DNA of 40,310 nucleotides from Acidobacteriaceae bacterium. GTDB taxonomy: Bacteria; Acidobacteriota; Terriglobia; Terriglobales; Acidobacteriaceae. This document shows positions 26,883-36,448 of the stretch, piece by piece. Made by a program: the position numbers and the translations under genes. The notes under the pieces are model-generated. The model saw only the letters and a program-made list of their open reading frames with translations. It searched no databases and had not been told where the DNA came from. The DNA lies in NCBI GenBank assembly GCA_030039675.1, contig JASHVE010000274.1:1-40310 (forward strand), in the 5' to 3' direction. Within the stretch, counting starts at the first letter, position 1; every line of letters begins with the position of its first letter.

Positions 26883-28100
26883 ATGCCTCCCACTCTCTTC
26901 ATCTCGGCCGGCGAAGCCAGCGGCGAGCACTACGGCGCCCTGCTCATCGCCGCTCTCCGCCGCAAGCTCGGAGAAAACGCCCAATTCTTCGGAATGGGTG
27001 GCCCGCGAATGGAGGCCGCCGGTCTCGAACGCGTGGTGCGCGCCGAAGACATGGCGGTGATGGGTCTGACTGAAGTGTTGCTCCATCTGCCGCGCATCTA
27101 CCGGGAGTTCCGCAAGCTGAAGCGGGCCATCCGCGAGCGCAGGCCGGATGTCGCCGTACTCATCGACTTTCCGGAGATTCACCTCCGGCTGGCCAGGGAG
27201 TTCCACCGGCTGGGCATTCCTGTGATCTACTTTGTGAGCCCGCAGTTGTGGGCCTGGAAGAAGCATCGCATCAAGCTGGTGCAGCGATACGTCAGCCGGA
27301 TGTTGGTGATCTTTCCTTTCGAAGAGCTGTTTTACCGGGAGCGTCGCGTGCAGGCTGAGTTCGTGGGCCATCCATTGGCAGAGCTGCCGCCGCCCGCAGT
27401 CGGCGCCGCCCAGTTTGCGGCGGAAAATGGGCTCGATCCAGCCAAAATCTGGATCGGTTTGCTTCCCGGCAGCCGTGCCGGGGAGATCGGCGATCATCTG
27501 CCGGAGATATTGAAAGCCGCCCGTCTGCTCGCATCGCACCCGGGGGTGGCATTGGAGTTCATCGTGCCGCTGGCGCCTACGCTTCACCCTGCGCAGCGGG
27601 AGGATGTTGCACGCCTTGTTGCTCGGCACGGAACCGGCCTGGCGGTACGGCTGGTGAACGACGCACGCGCAACGCTTGCCCATGCCCGAGCATCCGTCGT
27701 AGCAAGCGGCACTGCAACGGTCGAGGCGGCGCTCATTGGTAATCCCTTTGTGGTCGTGTATCGGGTTTCGCCGCTAACCTATGCCATCGCCAAGCTCTTG
27801 GTGAAGGTGCCGCACGTGGCTATGGCCAACCTGATTGCCGGCAGAAGGGTGGTTCCGGAACTGATTCAGCGTGACTTCACGGCGGCAAATATCGTCCAAC
27901 AGATTGACCTTCTGCTACCCGACGGGGTGCCCCGACAGTCCATGATAGAGGGATTGGGGTCCATTCGTGACGCATTGGGAGTCCGGTCGCCCGGAGGCAG
28001 GAAGGAGCTTCCGGGCGCAATCGAGCGCGTAGCTGCCATTACACTTGAACAACTTGGGGTATCTCTGCGGGCGGCTGCAAACGAGGTTGCGCAGTCTTGA
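26883..28100 (+). CDS. lpxB: Lipid-A-disaccharide synthase
   Basis: PTLFISAGEASGEHYGALLIAAL; FFGMGGPRMEAAGLERV; VLIDFPEIHLRLAREFHRLGIPVIYFVSPQLWAWKKHRI; PSRAGEI-type motif LLPGSRAGEI. Confidence 0.96.
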   Translation: MPPTLFISAGEASGEHYGALLIAALRRKLGENAQFFGMGGPRMEAAGLERVVRAEDMAVMGLTEVLLHLPRIYREFRKLKRAIRERRPDVAVLIDFPEIHLRLAREFHRLGIPVIYFVSPQLWAWKKHRIKLVQRYVSRMLVIFPFEELFYRERRVQAEFVGHPLAELPPPAVGAAQFAAENGLDPAKIWIGLLPGSRAGEIGDHLPEILKAARLLASHPGVALEFIVPLAPTLHPAQREDVARLVARHGTGLAVRLVNDARATLAHARASVVASGTATVEAALIGNPFVVVYRVSPLTYAIAKLLVKVPHVAMANLIAGRRVVPELIQRDFTAANIVQQIDLLLPDGVPRQSMIEGLGSIRDALGVRSPGGRKELPGAIERVAAITLEQLGVSLRAAANEVAQS

Positions 28101-28155
28101 ACCGGAACGAGAAGCAAATCCACGGAATCACAGTCATTGAAACGGTGGTAATGCG

Positions 28156-30174
28156 ATGATGATCTGGTTGCGTACACGAGAAGCGGGTTCGCGAGTTCGA
28201 AGCTTTCGGCCGATTCTTTTGGCCGTGCTGGGATTGCTGGCGGTCACAGCGCCGGTGCTTGCCCAGAGAGAGCGGGCGGCACTGAATATTACCGGCTATG
28301 TGATCGATGCCGAGCTGGACCCGGCCACGCATCACCTTGCAGCGACCACGACGGTGAGCTTCACCGCTCCGCCGAACCTGGACGTGGTCAACTTCGGCTT
28401 TCATCCGGCACTGAAGATCAGCAAGATCACCGACGCGAGCGGCAAGGTCCTGGACGGAGAACGCACCGCCGACGGATCGATCCGGGTCACCGCTTCATCG
28501 GCTTTCGCCGAGGGCCAGACCACTCGCTGGACCTTCGTCTACGACGGGACTATCACCGGCAATGAGGACGGTCCCATTGAAGGGCTCAAGCTGGCAGCCA
28601 TCCAGGAGCCGATCAGCTATCTGCTATATCCGTCGCGCTGGTTCCCCACCACCGGCTTTATGACCGACCGGTTCACCGCCGAGATGCATATCCGCGTTCC
28701 GCAGGGTGTGCGGGTGTTTGCGAGCGGCAGCACCGGGCCATCGCACTCCGTAACGCTTTCAGATGGCAAACCAGGCGATGAGTACGACTTCAGCTGGAAG
28801 AAGCCTGGGTTCCCGGGAACGGTGATCGCGGGACGGTACGTGGGGCCGGTCTCGGTGGGCCCCGGCAACGTGAAAGTGTATCTCACGGTCAGCCATCAGC
28901 AGTCGGGCAATCAAGTGGCGCAGACAGCGACCCGGGAGTACGACTTCTTTACTGACAGCTTCGGCGAGCTCGAAACCAGCCACCTGAATGTGGTGGAAAT
29001 GCCCGACGACGTGCTCTTTGCCGCATGGGCGCCAGAGCTGGCCGGCATTCCCGGCAATCGTACTGGCGACAAATCTTCAGTGCGCTGGCTGGCCAACACC
29101 ATCGCGCATCAGTGGTGGGGATGCGAAGTGAGCCCGCGCACGTTGAATGACGCTTGGATTACGAATGGCATGTCGCGCTATGGAGAGCTGATGTACGTGG
29201 AAGACGAGAGCGGCCGTAACGCGTTGAAGGCGGCGCTCGAAGACGTGTCGGCCGGCGCGTTGGCTTACGACACCATCCCGCTTTCAAGCGTCGGGCGGAT
29301 GGACCCGTTTTCGCCCCAGTTCCAGTCGATGACACTCGAGAAGGGCGCGATGATCTTTCACATGTTGCGCGGCGAAGTGGGCGACAAGACCTTTCTTCAG
29401 ATTCTCAAGGGAGCGTTGAGCCAGTATACCGATAGCTCGATCCGCACCGCGGACCTGGAAAAGGTGGCCGAAGCGCAGAGCCAGGAGCAGCTTACTCCGT
29501 TCTTTGCGCAGTGGATCGACGGCACGGGCGCGCCGAAGTTCACTGACAAGTATGCAGTCTACCGGCTGGGCAACAACAAAGGGTTCCGCACGATCGGTGA
29601 GATCAACCAGGACCTTGATCTTTTCCGCATGCCCGTTGACCTCCGCATCGAGACGGACGGCAAGACGGTGGACCAGAAGGTTGACGTGGTGGGAACCGAC
29701 ACGCAATACGTAGTGGACACCTTCGGCCGGCCGCGCCGGATCAGCATCGATCCCCAGGACTGGGTGCTCAAGACCACCCCGGATCTGCAGGTGCGGATCT
29801 CGATCCTGAAGGGGCAGCAACTGGTGGCGCAGGGTGACCTGGTGGGGGCGCTCGCCGAGTACCAGAAGGCGCTCACGGCCAATCCGCAGAGTTCGCTGGC
29901 CAGTTACCGCATCGGCGAGGTGCTGTTTACGCAGCGCAACTATCAGGCCAGCGTCAACGCCTTTCGCGACGCGCTGCGCGGGGACGATGAGCCGGCGTGG
30001 ACCGAGGTCTGGAGCCACATCGCCATCGGCAAGATCTTCGATATCACCGGGCAGCGGGACCGCGCGGTAAACGAGTACCGGCTTGCCGTGCAGACCAACG
30101 ACAATACGCAGGGCGCCGTAAACGAAGCTCGACTCTACCTGCAGAAACCTTACACACGGCCCGACAACGAGTGA
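28156..30174 (+). CDS. M1-aminopeptidase-like secreted protein with C-terminal TPRs; catalytic motif degenerate
   Basis: M1-like architecture with TIAHQWWG...DAWITNGMSRYGELMY in place of HEIAHQWWG...DxWLNEGFAxY; C-terminal TPR pattern (GDLVGALAEYQKALTANPQSSLASYRIGEVLF). Confidence 0.82.
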   Translation: MMIWLRTREAGSRVRSFRPILLAVLGLLAVTAPVLAQRERAALNITGYVIDAELDPATHHLAATTTVSFTAPPNLDVVNFGFHPALKISKITDASGKVLDGERTADGSIRVTASSAFAEGQTTRWTFVYDGTITGNEDGPIEGLKLAAIQEPISYLLYPSRWFPTTGFMTDRFTAEMHIRVPQGVRVFASGSTGPSHSVTLSDGKPGDEYDFSWKKPGFPGTVIAGRYVGPVSVGPGNVKVYLTVSHQQSGNQVAQTATREYDFFTDSFGELETSHLNVVEMPDDVLFAAWAPELAGIPGNRTGDKSSVRWLANTIAHQWWGCEVSPRTLNDAWITNGMSRYGELMYVEDESGRNALKAALEDVSAGALAYDTIPLSSVGRMDPFSPQFQSMTLEKGAMIFHMLRGEVGDKTFLQILKGALSQYTDSSIRTADLEKVAEAQSQEQLTPFFAQWIDGTGAPKFTDKYAVYRLGNNKGFRTIGEINQDLDLFRMPVDLRIETDGKTVDQKVDVVGTDTQYVVDTFGRPRRISIDPQDWVLKTTPDLQVRISILKGQQLVAQGDLVGALAEYQKALTANPQSSLASYRIGEVLFTQRNYQASVNAFRDALRGDDEPAWTEVWSHIAIGKIFDITGQRDRAVNEYRLAVQTNDNTQGAVNEARLYLQKPYTRPDNE

Positions 30175-30204
30175 CGGGTGTACCGCTGAACATTTGAACG
30201 GCCC

Positions 30205-31074
30205 CTACCGGTGCGCCGCCGGAACGACCTGAGCCTGGCGTGATTCCTGGGTCTGCACCTGGAACTGCGCGAAACCGAAGTCCCGCTCGGTCAAGTGCTG
30301 GCGCATGTTCTTGAACAACAGCAGCCGCGCCTGCATGTTCGCCTCGCCGCCGGTCGGAAGCCACAACCCGCCTTCCACCGGGGCCTGATCGAAGTGAAGG
30401 TTCGAGCCCTTCTGCACGGTGGCAAACAGGCCGCCGGCAATCCGGAAGTTGTCGTTGAAACTCACTTCGAGATGAGCCACCTGCAGGTCGGCTTCATCGA
30501 TCCAGATCGTTCCCTGGAGCTTCTTCGAGGCGTCTTGGACGAGACCATGGGTCTTCGCGTTTTTCCGGCCGATGAAGTCGAAGATGAAGGTCGGCCGGCC
30601 GCGATAGATCTCGCGCCGCGGGTTGCGCACGTCCATCAGGTCGAGCAGCTGGCTGATGCTGAGGCTCTGGTCTTCAAGAAACTGGCCGGGCGGCGTCTTC
30701 TGCGCCTTTTCAATCAGCTTGGTCACACGTTCCTGTTCTTTCTCTTCGTCATGTCCGGTCAGCGGCTGGCCATCCTTCTTCACGAGCCGCTCGATCAGAT
30801 GGCTATTTACAAAGAAGTTGTTGCGCTCTTCGGTTTCAGTCTTTTTCACCCGGCCGGAGGCGTCGATATCCTGGACGGTCTCGACGGAGTTGTAGGTATA
30901 GTTTTCGCGCACCTTCTCGAGCTGCTTCTGGTGTTCGACCACTTCGCGCATAAGTTGGCGGATATCGGGTAGTCGTGAATTCGCGGCTTGTGCGGCCGCG
31001 GTGCAGGGCACCACCAGAGCGGCGAGGACGGCTGCGACGCTGAATCGATGTCGGGCTGGCATAGGCATTCGCAA
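30205..31074 (-). CDS. Secreted hypothetical protein (outer-membrane lipoprotein-sorting-like)
   Basis: Signal peptide; QLEKVRENYTYNSVETVQDIDASGRVKKTETEERNNFFVNSHLIERLVKKDGQPLTG; GTIWIDEADLQVAHLEV. Confidence 0.65.
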   Translation of the reverse strand: MRMPMPARHRFSVAAVLAALVVPCTAAAQAANSRLPDIRQLMREVVEHQKQLEKVRENYTYNSVETVQDIDASGRVKKTETEERNNFFVNSHLIERLVKKDGQPLTGHDEEKEQERVTKLIEKAQKTPPGQFLEDQSLSISQLLDLMDVRNPRREIYRGRPTFIFDFIGRKNAKTHGLVQDASKKLQGTIWIDEADLQVAHLEVSFNDNFRIAGGLFATVQKGSNLHFDQAPVEGGLWLPTGGEANMQARLLLFKNMRQHLTERDFGFAQFQVQTQESRQAQVVPAAHR

Positions 31075-31121
31075 TGCGCCTGCTAAGTAAGATGCAAGCT
31101 CTCCGATTCGACGCGCAAGAT

Positions 31122-31258
31122 TACAGCGGTTTCACAGTTGCTATAGCATTTTCGGAATTACTGTAGACCGAAAGCATGAACTCAAGTGGCTTTTTCATCA
31201 AGAAAATGTCACCTTCCGCGGCTTCGGCAAGGGCACATCAACTGTGGAACCGCTCTAG
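31122..31258 (-). repeat. Long-palindrome repeat element, copy D (inverted, chimeric, 137 bp)
   Basis: tacagcggtttcacagttg...caactgtggaaccgctctag; inner ctttttc-atcaa-gaaaatg; left half carries subfamily-1 sequence ctgtagaccgaa. Confidence 0.85.
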
Positions 31259-31392
31259 CTTTCCGCTGCCCGAATCTTCGGGTTACGCCGTATGGTGCCA
31301 AAAGTGACCTAAAATGAACGCTATAGTGCGAGAACTTGTGAATTGACTGGACTGATTAGGGCAAGTCGAGGCTCGATCCAACAGGTGTGAAA

Positions 31393-31428
31393 AGCAGAAA
31401 GGCCATCCCGCGGGATGGCCTTTCTGCT
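31393..31428 (-). terminator. Rho-independent terminator downstream of the S41 peptidase
   Basis: 36-bp perfect palindrome agcagaaaggccatcccg/cgggatggcctttctgct; followed by TTTT on the - strand, 16 bp after the stop. Confidence 0.88.
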
Positions 31429-31443
31429 CCGTTGGGAACGAAG

Positions 31444-33066
31444 CTATTGCGAACTGCTGTTCGACGCGCTGTTCCGCGCCATGGCTTTTTCCTGCTCGAT
31501 CTTGTGCGCGTTGTCTTCGAGCGCCTGCGCCTCGGGCAAAAACGTCAAGGCCTTCTGGATCATCGGGTCCCAGTCGGCCAGCGTGCGCAATCCCTGCAGC
31601 TGCCCGAACTGGATGGTGAAGATCTTGTCCTTGATGTGCACGGCCAGCCAGTCTTTTGTGCCGTTGATGTCATTGTCGGTGTAATCGATGCCCTGGGTGG
31701 TGAGGAACTTCTTGAAGTCCGCGATCACCGCATCGTCCACCTGGAAGTTCTTGTCAACGGTGTGGTCAGAGACGTACACCGGCGCGAATTGGAAGAAGAC
31801 CTCACGATTGAGCAGCGTATCCTGGAAGGGCGTCGGCTTAGGGCTGTCAATCTTCTCGTCCGGCGTAATGCCGCCGCCGCCATAGACGGTGCGGCCGGAA
31901 TCGGTGAGCTTCACTTCGCGGTTCGTCGAATCCGCCGGCAGAGCGCCCGCGTGGTTGTAGTAGTCGTAGAGCGATAAGCCGGCATAGTTGCGCTGAATCA
32001 GCCGGCCCGACGGCGTGTAGTAGTGATACGTGGTCAGCGCAAGGCCGCTGTTTTCACTCAGGTTGTAGACGGTCTGCACCAGCCCCTTGCCGAAGGTGGT
32101 TTCGCCCACGATCAGGGCCCGGTCGTGATCCTGAAGCGCCCCGGAGACGATCTCCGCCGCGGAGGCCGTGTCGCGGTTTACCAGTACCACGATGGGGAAG
32201 GTCTTGCCGCCATTGCCGTGAGTGGCCGTGTAGTTCTGGTCGGGATACGCGCGGCCGCGCTGAGAGACGATGGTCTGCCCCTTCGCTAATAGGTGGTCGC
32301 ACACATCGACAGCCTGGCTCAACAGGCCACCGGGATTCTCGCGCAGGTCGAGAATCAGTCCCTTTAGGTTGCCAAAGCCGTTGATGGCTTCTTCCATCTC
32401 GTCGCCCGTCGTTTCCTGGAACTGGGTGAGATGAATGTAGCCGACGCCGGGGCGGATCTCGTATTTCAGGTCGATGGAGGGGTGGGGAATCTCATCGCGC
32501 GTGAGGTCGAAGACCAGCGGCTTGGGCTGGCCATAGCGGACGGTCGTGACCTGCACATGGGTGCCTTTGGGTCCTTTCAGAGCCTTGGCTACCTGATCAG
32601 ACGACCAGCCGTCGGTGCTCTTGCCGTCCACCGCCGAGATGATGTCGCCGGGGTGAATGCCCGCGCGATAGGAAGGCGTATCTTCGTAAGGCGTCACCAC
32701 ATAGACCTTGTTGTTCTGCTGCTGGATGACCATGCCCACGCCGTAGTAGTGGCCGCGCTGGTCTTCGCGCAGCCGCGCGTAGGCCTTGGGATCGTAGAAG
32801 TGCGAGTGCGGATCGAGCACCTGCAGCATGCCGGGAATGGCGCCATCGTAGATAGCGGCGTCGGCCCGGTCGCCGGTGATCGGTTCGGCGTAGTTCTGCT
32901 CCACCAGCGCGTAGACGTTGGTGAACGTCTTCAGGCTGTCGCGAAGCTGGCTCTCGTCCTCAGAGGTTTGAGCGCCAACCCTGCGCTGCAGCAGCGTGCC
33001 CGCCACGGCGCAGATAGAGAAAAACAGAATGATGGCAAAGAATGCGCGGCGCGCGCGAGGAGTCAT
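31444..33066 (-). CDS. S41 family carboxy-terminal processing peptidase (CtpA-like)
   Basis: PDZ domain (YGVGMVIQQQNNKVYVVTPYEDTPSYRAGIHPGDIISAVDGKS); GLILDLRENPGGLLSQAVDV; VLVNRDTASAAEIVSGALQDHDRALIVGETTFGKGLVQ. ORF open to 33279; start inferred near MTPRARRAFF. Confidence 0.92.
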   Translation of the reverse strand: MTPRARRAFFAIILFFSICAVAGTLLQRRVGAQTSEDESQLRDSLKTFTNVYALVEQNYAEPITGDRADAAIYDGAIPGMLQVLDPHSHFYDPKAYARLREDQRGHYYGVGMVIQQQNNKVYVVTPYEDTPSYRAGIHPGDIISAVDGKSTDGWSSDQVAKALKGPKGTHVQVTTVRYGQPKPLVFDLTRDEIPHPSIDLKYEIRPGVGYIHLTQFQETTGDEMEEAINGFGNLKGLILDLRENPGGLLSQAVDVCDHLLAKGQTIVSQRGRAYPDQNYTATHGNGGKTFPIVVLVNRDTASAAEIVSGALQDHDRALIVGETTFGKGLVQTVYNLSENSGLALTTYHYYTPSGRLIQRNYAGLSLYDYYNHAGALPADSTNREVKLTDSGRTVYGGGGITPDEKIDSPKPTPFQDTLLNREVFFQFAPVYVSDHTVDKNFQVDDAVIADFKKFLTTQGIDYTDNDINGTKDWLAVHIKDKIFTIQFGQLQGLRTLADWDPMIQKALTFLPEAQALEDNAHKIEQEKAMARNSASNSSSQ

Positions 33067-33562
33067 AAGCAGACCAAACCTCCGACTGGCGGCTGCACCC
33101 GGCATCTTGCTGCGGTTGCCCGTTCCCTTCGTTCGAACCGGTTCCGGAGAGGCCGGAAGGACGCACGATAAAAATTCGCCTTGCCCGGACTCTCTCCGGC
33201 AAGGCTTGGGAAGTGAAAAAAACCGCTTATAGAGCCCGTAAAGCCGTCTTGGGCTAAGAAAAGTATAGCACCCTCGCATTTAGACGCCGGCAGGCAGGTT
33301 TCGGCTACCCAAAACCACAGGCACCTCCGAGGGCTGCTCGGACCAGAGGGGAAACGAGCAGCAGGCCCGGAATGACGCAGCGGCAGGTCGATGCCGGCAG
33401 CCGCGCCTGCCGTGAGGATGCGGCGAAAGATTTGGCGGACGACCGATCATCCGCCCATCGGTGGCTCAACCAAGGTAGGAGTTGGCCTTCCTGCTTTCCC
33501 GGCGTTTACAATGGCGTCTATGCACTAAGCGGCTGCGGATGGCCGCTTCGCGCGCTGAACCT

Positions 33563-35290
33563 ATGACTTTCAGACTTTTCCTCGCTCCTGCTGCGTTCGG
33601 CACCTTGCTTGCCGTTGCGACTCTTCCGGCGCAAGCCCAGAACAACGCGCCGGCCAGCCCTTACGGCGGCTCGATAGTCGAAGACATCATCGCCCGCGTC
33701 AACGACCAAATCATCACCCAGTCCGACTATGACCGCGCGATGAGCGAGATGGACCAGGAAGCGCGTCAGCACGACGAGACAATGCAGCAGATGGCCGCCG
33801 AGCACAAGGACCTGCTGCGCAGCCTGATCGATCAGCAGCTTTGGCTCTCTAAGGGTAAGGAGCTTGGCATCACCGGTGATACGGAGCTCGTAAAGCGGCT
33901 CGATGAGATCCGCAAGCAGTACAATCTCGACTCGCTGGAGGACCTGGAAAAGGCCGCGAAAGAGCAGGGCGTCTCATTCGAGGACTTCAAGGCCAACATC
34001 CGCAATGGCATCATCACGCAGGAGGTGATGCGCCAGGAGGTAGGTGAGCACATTCAGTTCACACCCGGCGAGGCGATGCGCTACTACGACGCGCACAAGC
34101 AGGACTACACGCAGCCGGAAAGCGAAAGGTTAAGCGAGATTCTCATCGCCGCCAATGCAGACGATTCCGCGAAGCAGGCTGCGGCCAAGACGAAGGCCGA
34201 CGATATCGAGGCCCGCCTGCACGCCGGCGGCGACTTTGCCCAGTTGGCGCGCAGCTTCAGCGAAGGGCCAACCGCCGGCGAGGGAGGCGACTTGGGCCAG
34301 TACAAGCACGGCCAGTTGCCCAAGGCGCTCGAAGACAAAACATTCTCGCTCAATACAGGGCAATACACCGATCCGATCCTGACTCGCCAGGGCTATATCA
34401 TCCTCAAGGTCGTGCAGCACAACGCCGGCGGTCCGGCCCCCTACAAGGACGTGGAGCAGCAGGTCGAAGAATCTCTCTACGAGAGCCGCATGGAGCCTGC
34501 GATTCGTGCATATCTGAACAAGATGCGTGACGAGGCCGCGATCTTCATCAAACCGGGCTACGTGGACACCGGCGCAACCTACGCCGAGCTGCATCCGAGC
34601 GTCTCGTTCAGCGCCTACGTTCCACCCGCTCCCAAGAAGAAGGCCAAGGTAGAGCGCACGCGTTTCCGCGAAAGCACGCACACCTTCCGGCAGAAGTCCC
34701 CGCAGGAGGCAGCGCCCGAGGAGGCTGCAGCTCCAGCCTCGCAGCAAGCTGCTCCCGCGAAGGGAAAGAAGAACAAGAAGGATAAGAACACCGAGGTAGC
34801 CACCGAGAAGCCCGGCAAGAAGGAAAAAATTCGTTTTGGCCAGGCTCCACGTGAGACTTTGCCCGCGGCAGCCAATAACTCGGCAACCGAAAATGCAGGC
34901 GCCTTGCCGGAGACGGCCGATAACTCGCAGCAGCCGGTGAATCCGCTGGAACCGACGCGGTCAGCGGAGAAGACCCGGTTCAGCGATCGCGCCCGTACAG
35001 CGAAGAAGGGCAAGTCGAAGCAGGCGTCACTGATGGATGCGGATGCGCCCGCGCCACCTGACGCCGCGGAAGTGGCCGACCAGGAGACGCAGTCAGCTCC
35101 GCTGGGACTGGGCGGTGACACGTCCGCCAAGAAGAAGAAAAAGGCCCAAACGACCAGCGAGAAGACCCGCCTGGCCGATAAGAAAAAGACAGCGTCCGAT
35201 TCGACCGCTACTCCGCCGCCACAGCCAACGCCGATCGCTCCGGTGCCGGGAGCTCCCGCTCCGGCGGACGCGCCGAAGCCGCAACAGTAA
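33563..35290 (+). CDS. Periplasmic peptidyl-prolyl isomerase, SurA/PpiC (parvulin) type, with Lys/Pro/Ala-rich tail
   Basis: SurA-like N-terminal chaperone domain (VEDIIARVNDQIITQSDYDRAM), parvulin domain (FAQLARSFSEGPTAGEGGDLGQYKHGQLPKALEDKTFSLNTGQYTDPILTRQGYIILKV). Confidence 0.9.
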   Translation: MTFRLFLAPAAFGTLLAVATLPAQAQNNAPASPYGGSIVEDIIARVNDQIITQSDYDRAMSEMDQEARQHDETMQQMAAEHKDLLRSLIDQQLWLSKGKELGITGDTELVKRLDEIRKQYNLDSLEDLEKAAKEQGVSFEDFKANIRNGIITQEVMRQEVGEHIQFTPGEAMRYYDAHKQDYTQPESERLSEILIAANADDSAKQAAAKTKADDIEARLHAGGDFAQLARSFSEGPTAGEGGDLGQYKHGQLPKALEDKTFSLNTGQYTDPILTRQGYIILKVVQHNAGGPAPYKDVEQQVEESLYESRMEPAIRAYLNKMRDEAAIFIKPGYVDTGATYAELHPSVSFSAYVPPAPKKKAKVERTRFRESTHTFRQKSPQEAAPEEAAAPASQQAAPAKGKKNKKDKNTEVATEKPGKKEKIRFGQAPRETLPAAANNSATENAGALPETADNSQQPVNPLEPTRSAEKTRFSDRARTAKKGKSKQASLMDADAPAPPDAAEVADQETQSAPLGLGGDTSAKKKKKAQTTSEKTRLADKKKTASDSTATPPPQPTPIAPVPGAPAPADAPKPQQ

Positions 35291-35421
35291 AGCAGCGCCA
35301 TCTTCTGCGGGCGTGGGTCACGCGAGCCGCGCCGGTTTTGCTTTCAATCGACTGTCAGCCTGCGTGCGGCCCAGATCGTCTTTGGGAGTTCCGAGCCAAC
35401 TGCGTTAATCTTCTCGCAAGA

Positions 35422-36423
35422 ATGAAAGACATTTATATCGCCGATCTGGCTTCGATCGAAGAGGGAAAGCTCTTCGACGGCTTTTTTCTGATTCTGGCCA
35501 AGCAGCAGCGCACCACCAGAACGAACAAACCCTACCTGAACCTGATGCTCGGCGACAAAACCGGCCAGATGGAGGCCCGCATCTGGGAGCCGGGCGATCC
35601 CCGGATCGCCAAGAGCTTCGACCGCGGCGACATCGTAAAAGTGCGCGGCTGCACGGCCCGCTTCGATGACCGCTGCCAGATCAAGGTCGACCAGCTCCGG
35701 CTCGCGCTGCCGCTTGAAGTGGACAAGACCGATCTTCTGCCCGCGACTTCGTTCGATGTGGATGCTCTTTGGAGCCAACTTCAGGCCAGCGTGGAAAGCG
35801 TTGCGAATCCGCACCTGGAGCGGCTGCTGACGGCACTGCTTTCCGATCCGGTGATCGCAGGCGCCTATCGCGAGGCGCCCGCGGCGCGGGGCCTGCATCA
35901 CGCATGGCTCGGTGGTTTGCTCGAGCATGTGGTAAGTCTGCTGGGGATGGCCGAACGCGTAGCTGCGCACTATCCGTTTCTCGACCGCGATCTGCTCCTC
36001 ACCGGCGTCATTCTGCACGACATCGGCAAGATCCGCGAGTTGAGCTGGACGATCGGCTTCGAGTACACCATCGAAGGCGTTCTGCTCGGGCATATCCAGA
36101 TGGGCGTCGACATGGTGGGAAAAGCCATCGCCGCGCTGCCTGACTTTCCCGACAAGCTGCGCACGCTCGTTCTGCACATCATCCTTTCGCACCACGGCAA
36201 ATTGGAGTTCGGCTCGCCCAAGCTGCCCATGATTCCCGAAGCGCTGGCGCTCAACTTCATCGACGACTTCGACGCCAAAATGCGGGCGGTCATGAGCGAG
36301 TTCGAAAAATCCCTGCGCGAGGGCAAAGCTCCCGATGAGCTTACCGGCAAGGTCTGGTCGCTGGATAACCGGCAGTTGCTGAATACGAAGAGGTGGCTCG
36401 ATTCAGAGTCGCAGAGTTCGTAA
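35422..36423 (+). CDS. OB-fold + HD-domain 3'-5' exoribonuclease, YhaM-like
   Basis: MKDIYIADLASIEEGKLFDGFFLILAKQQRTTRTNKPYLNLMLGDKTGQMEARIW; GLLEHVVSLLGMAERVAAHYPFLDRDLLLTGVILHDIGKIRELS; HIILSHHGKLEFGSPKLPMIPEALAL. Confidence 0.9.
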   Translation: MKDIYIADLASIEEGKLFDGFFLILAKQQRTTRTNKPYLNLMLGDKTGQMEARIWEPGDPRIAKSFDRGDIVKVRGCTARFDDRCQIKVDQLRLALPLEVDKTDLLPATSFDVDALWSQLQASVESVANPHLERLLTALLSDPVIAGAYREAPAARGLHHAWLGGLLEHVVSLLGMAERVAAHYPFLDRDLLLTGVILHDIGKIRELSWTIGFEYTIEGVLLGHIQMGVDMVGKAIAALPDFPDKLRTLVLHIILSHHGKLEFGSPKLPMIPEALALNFIDDFDAKMRAVMSEFEKSLREGKAPDELTGKVWSLDNRQLLNTKRWLDSESQSS

Positions 36424-36448
36424 AGTGCGGTAGAATCGCGGTACTCCA

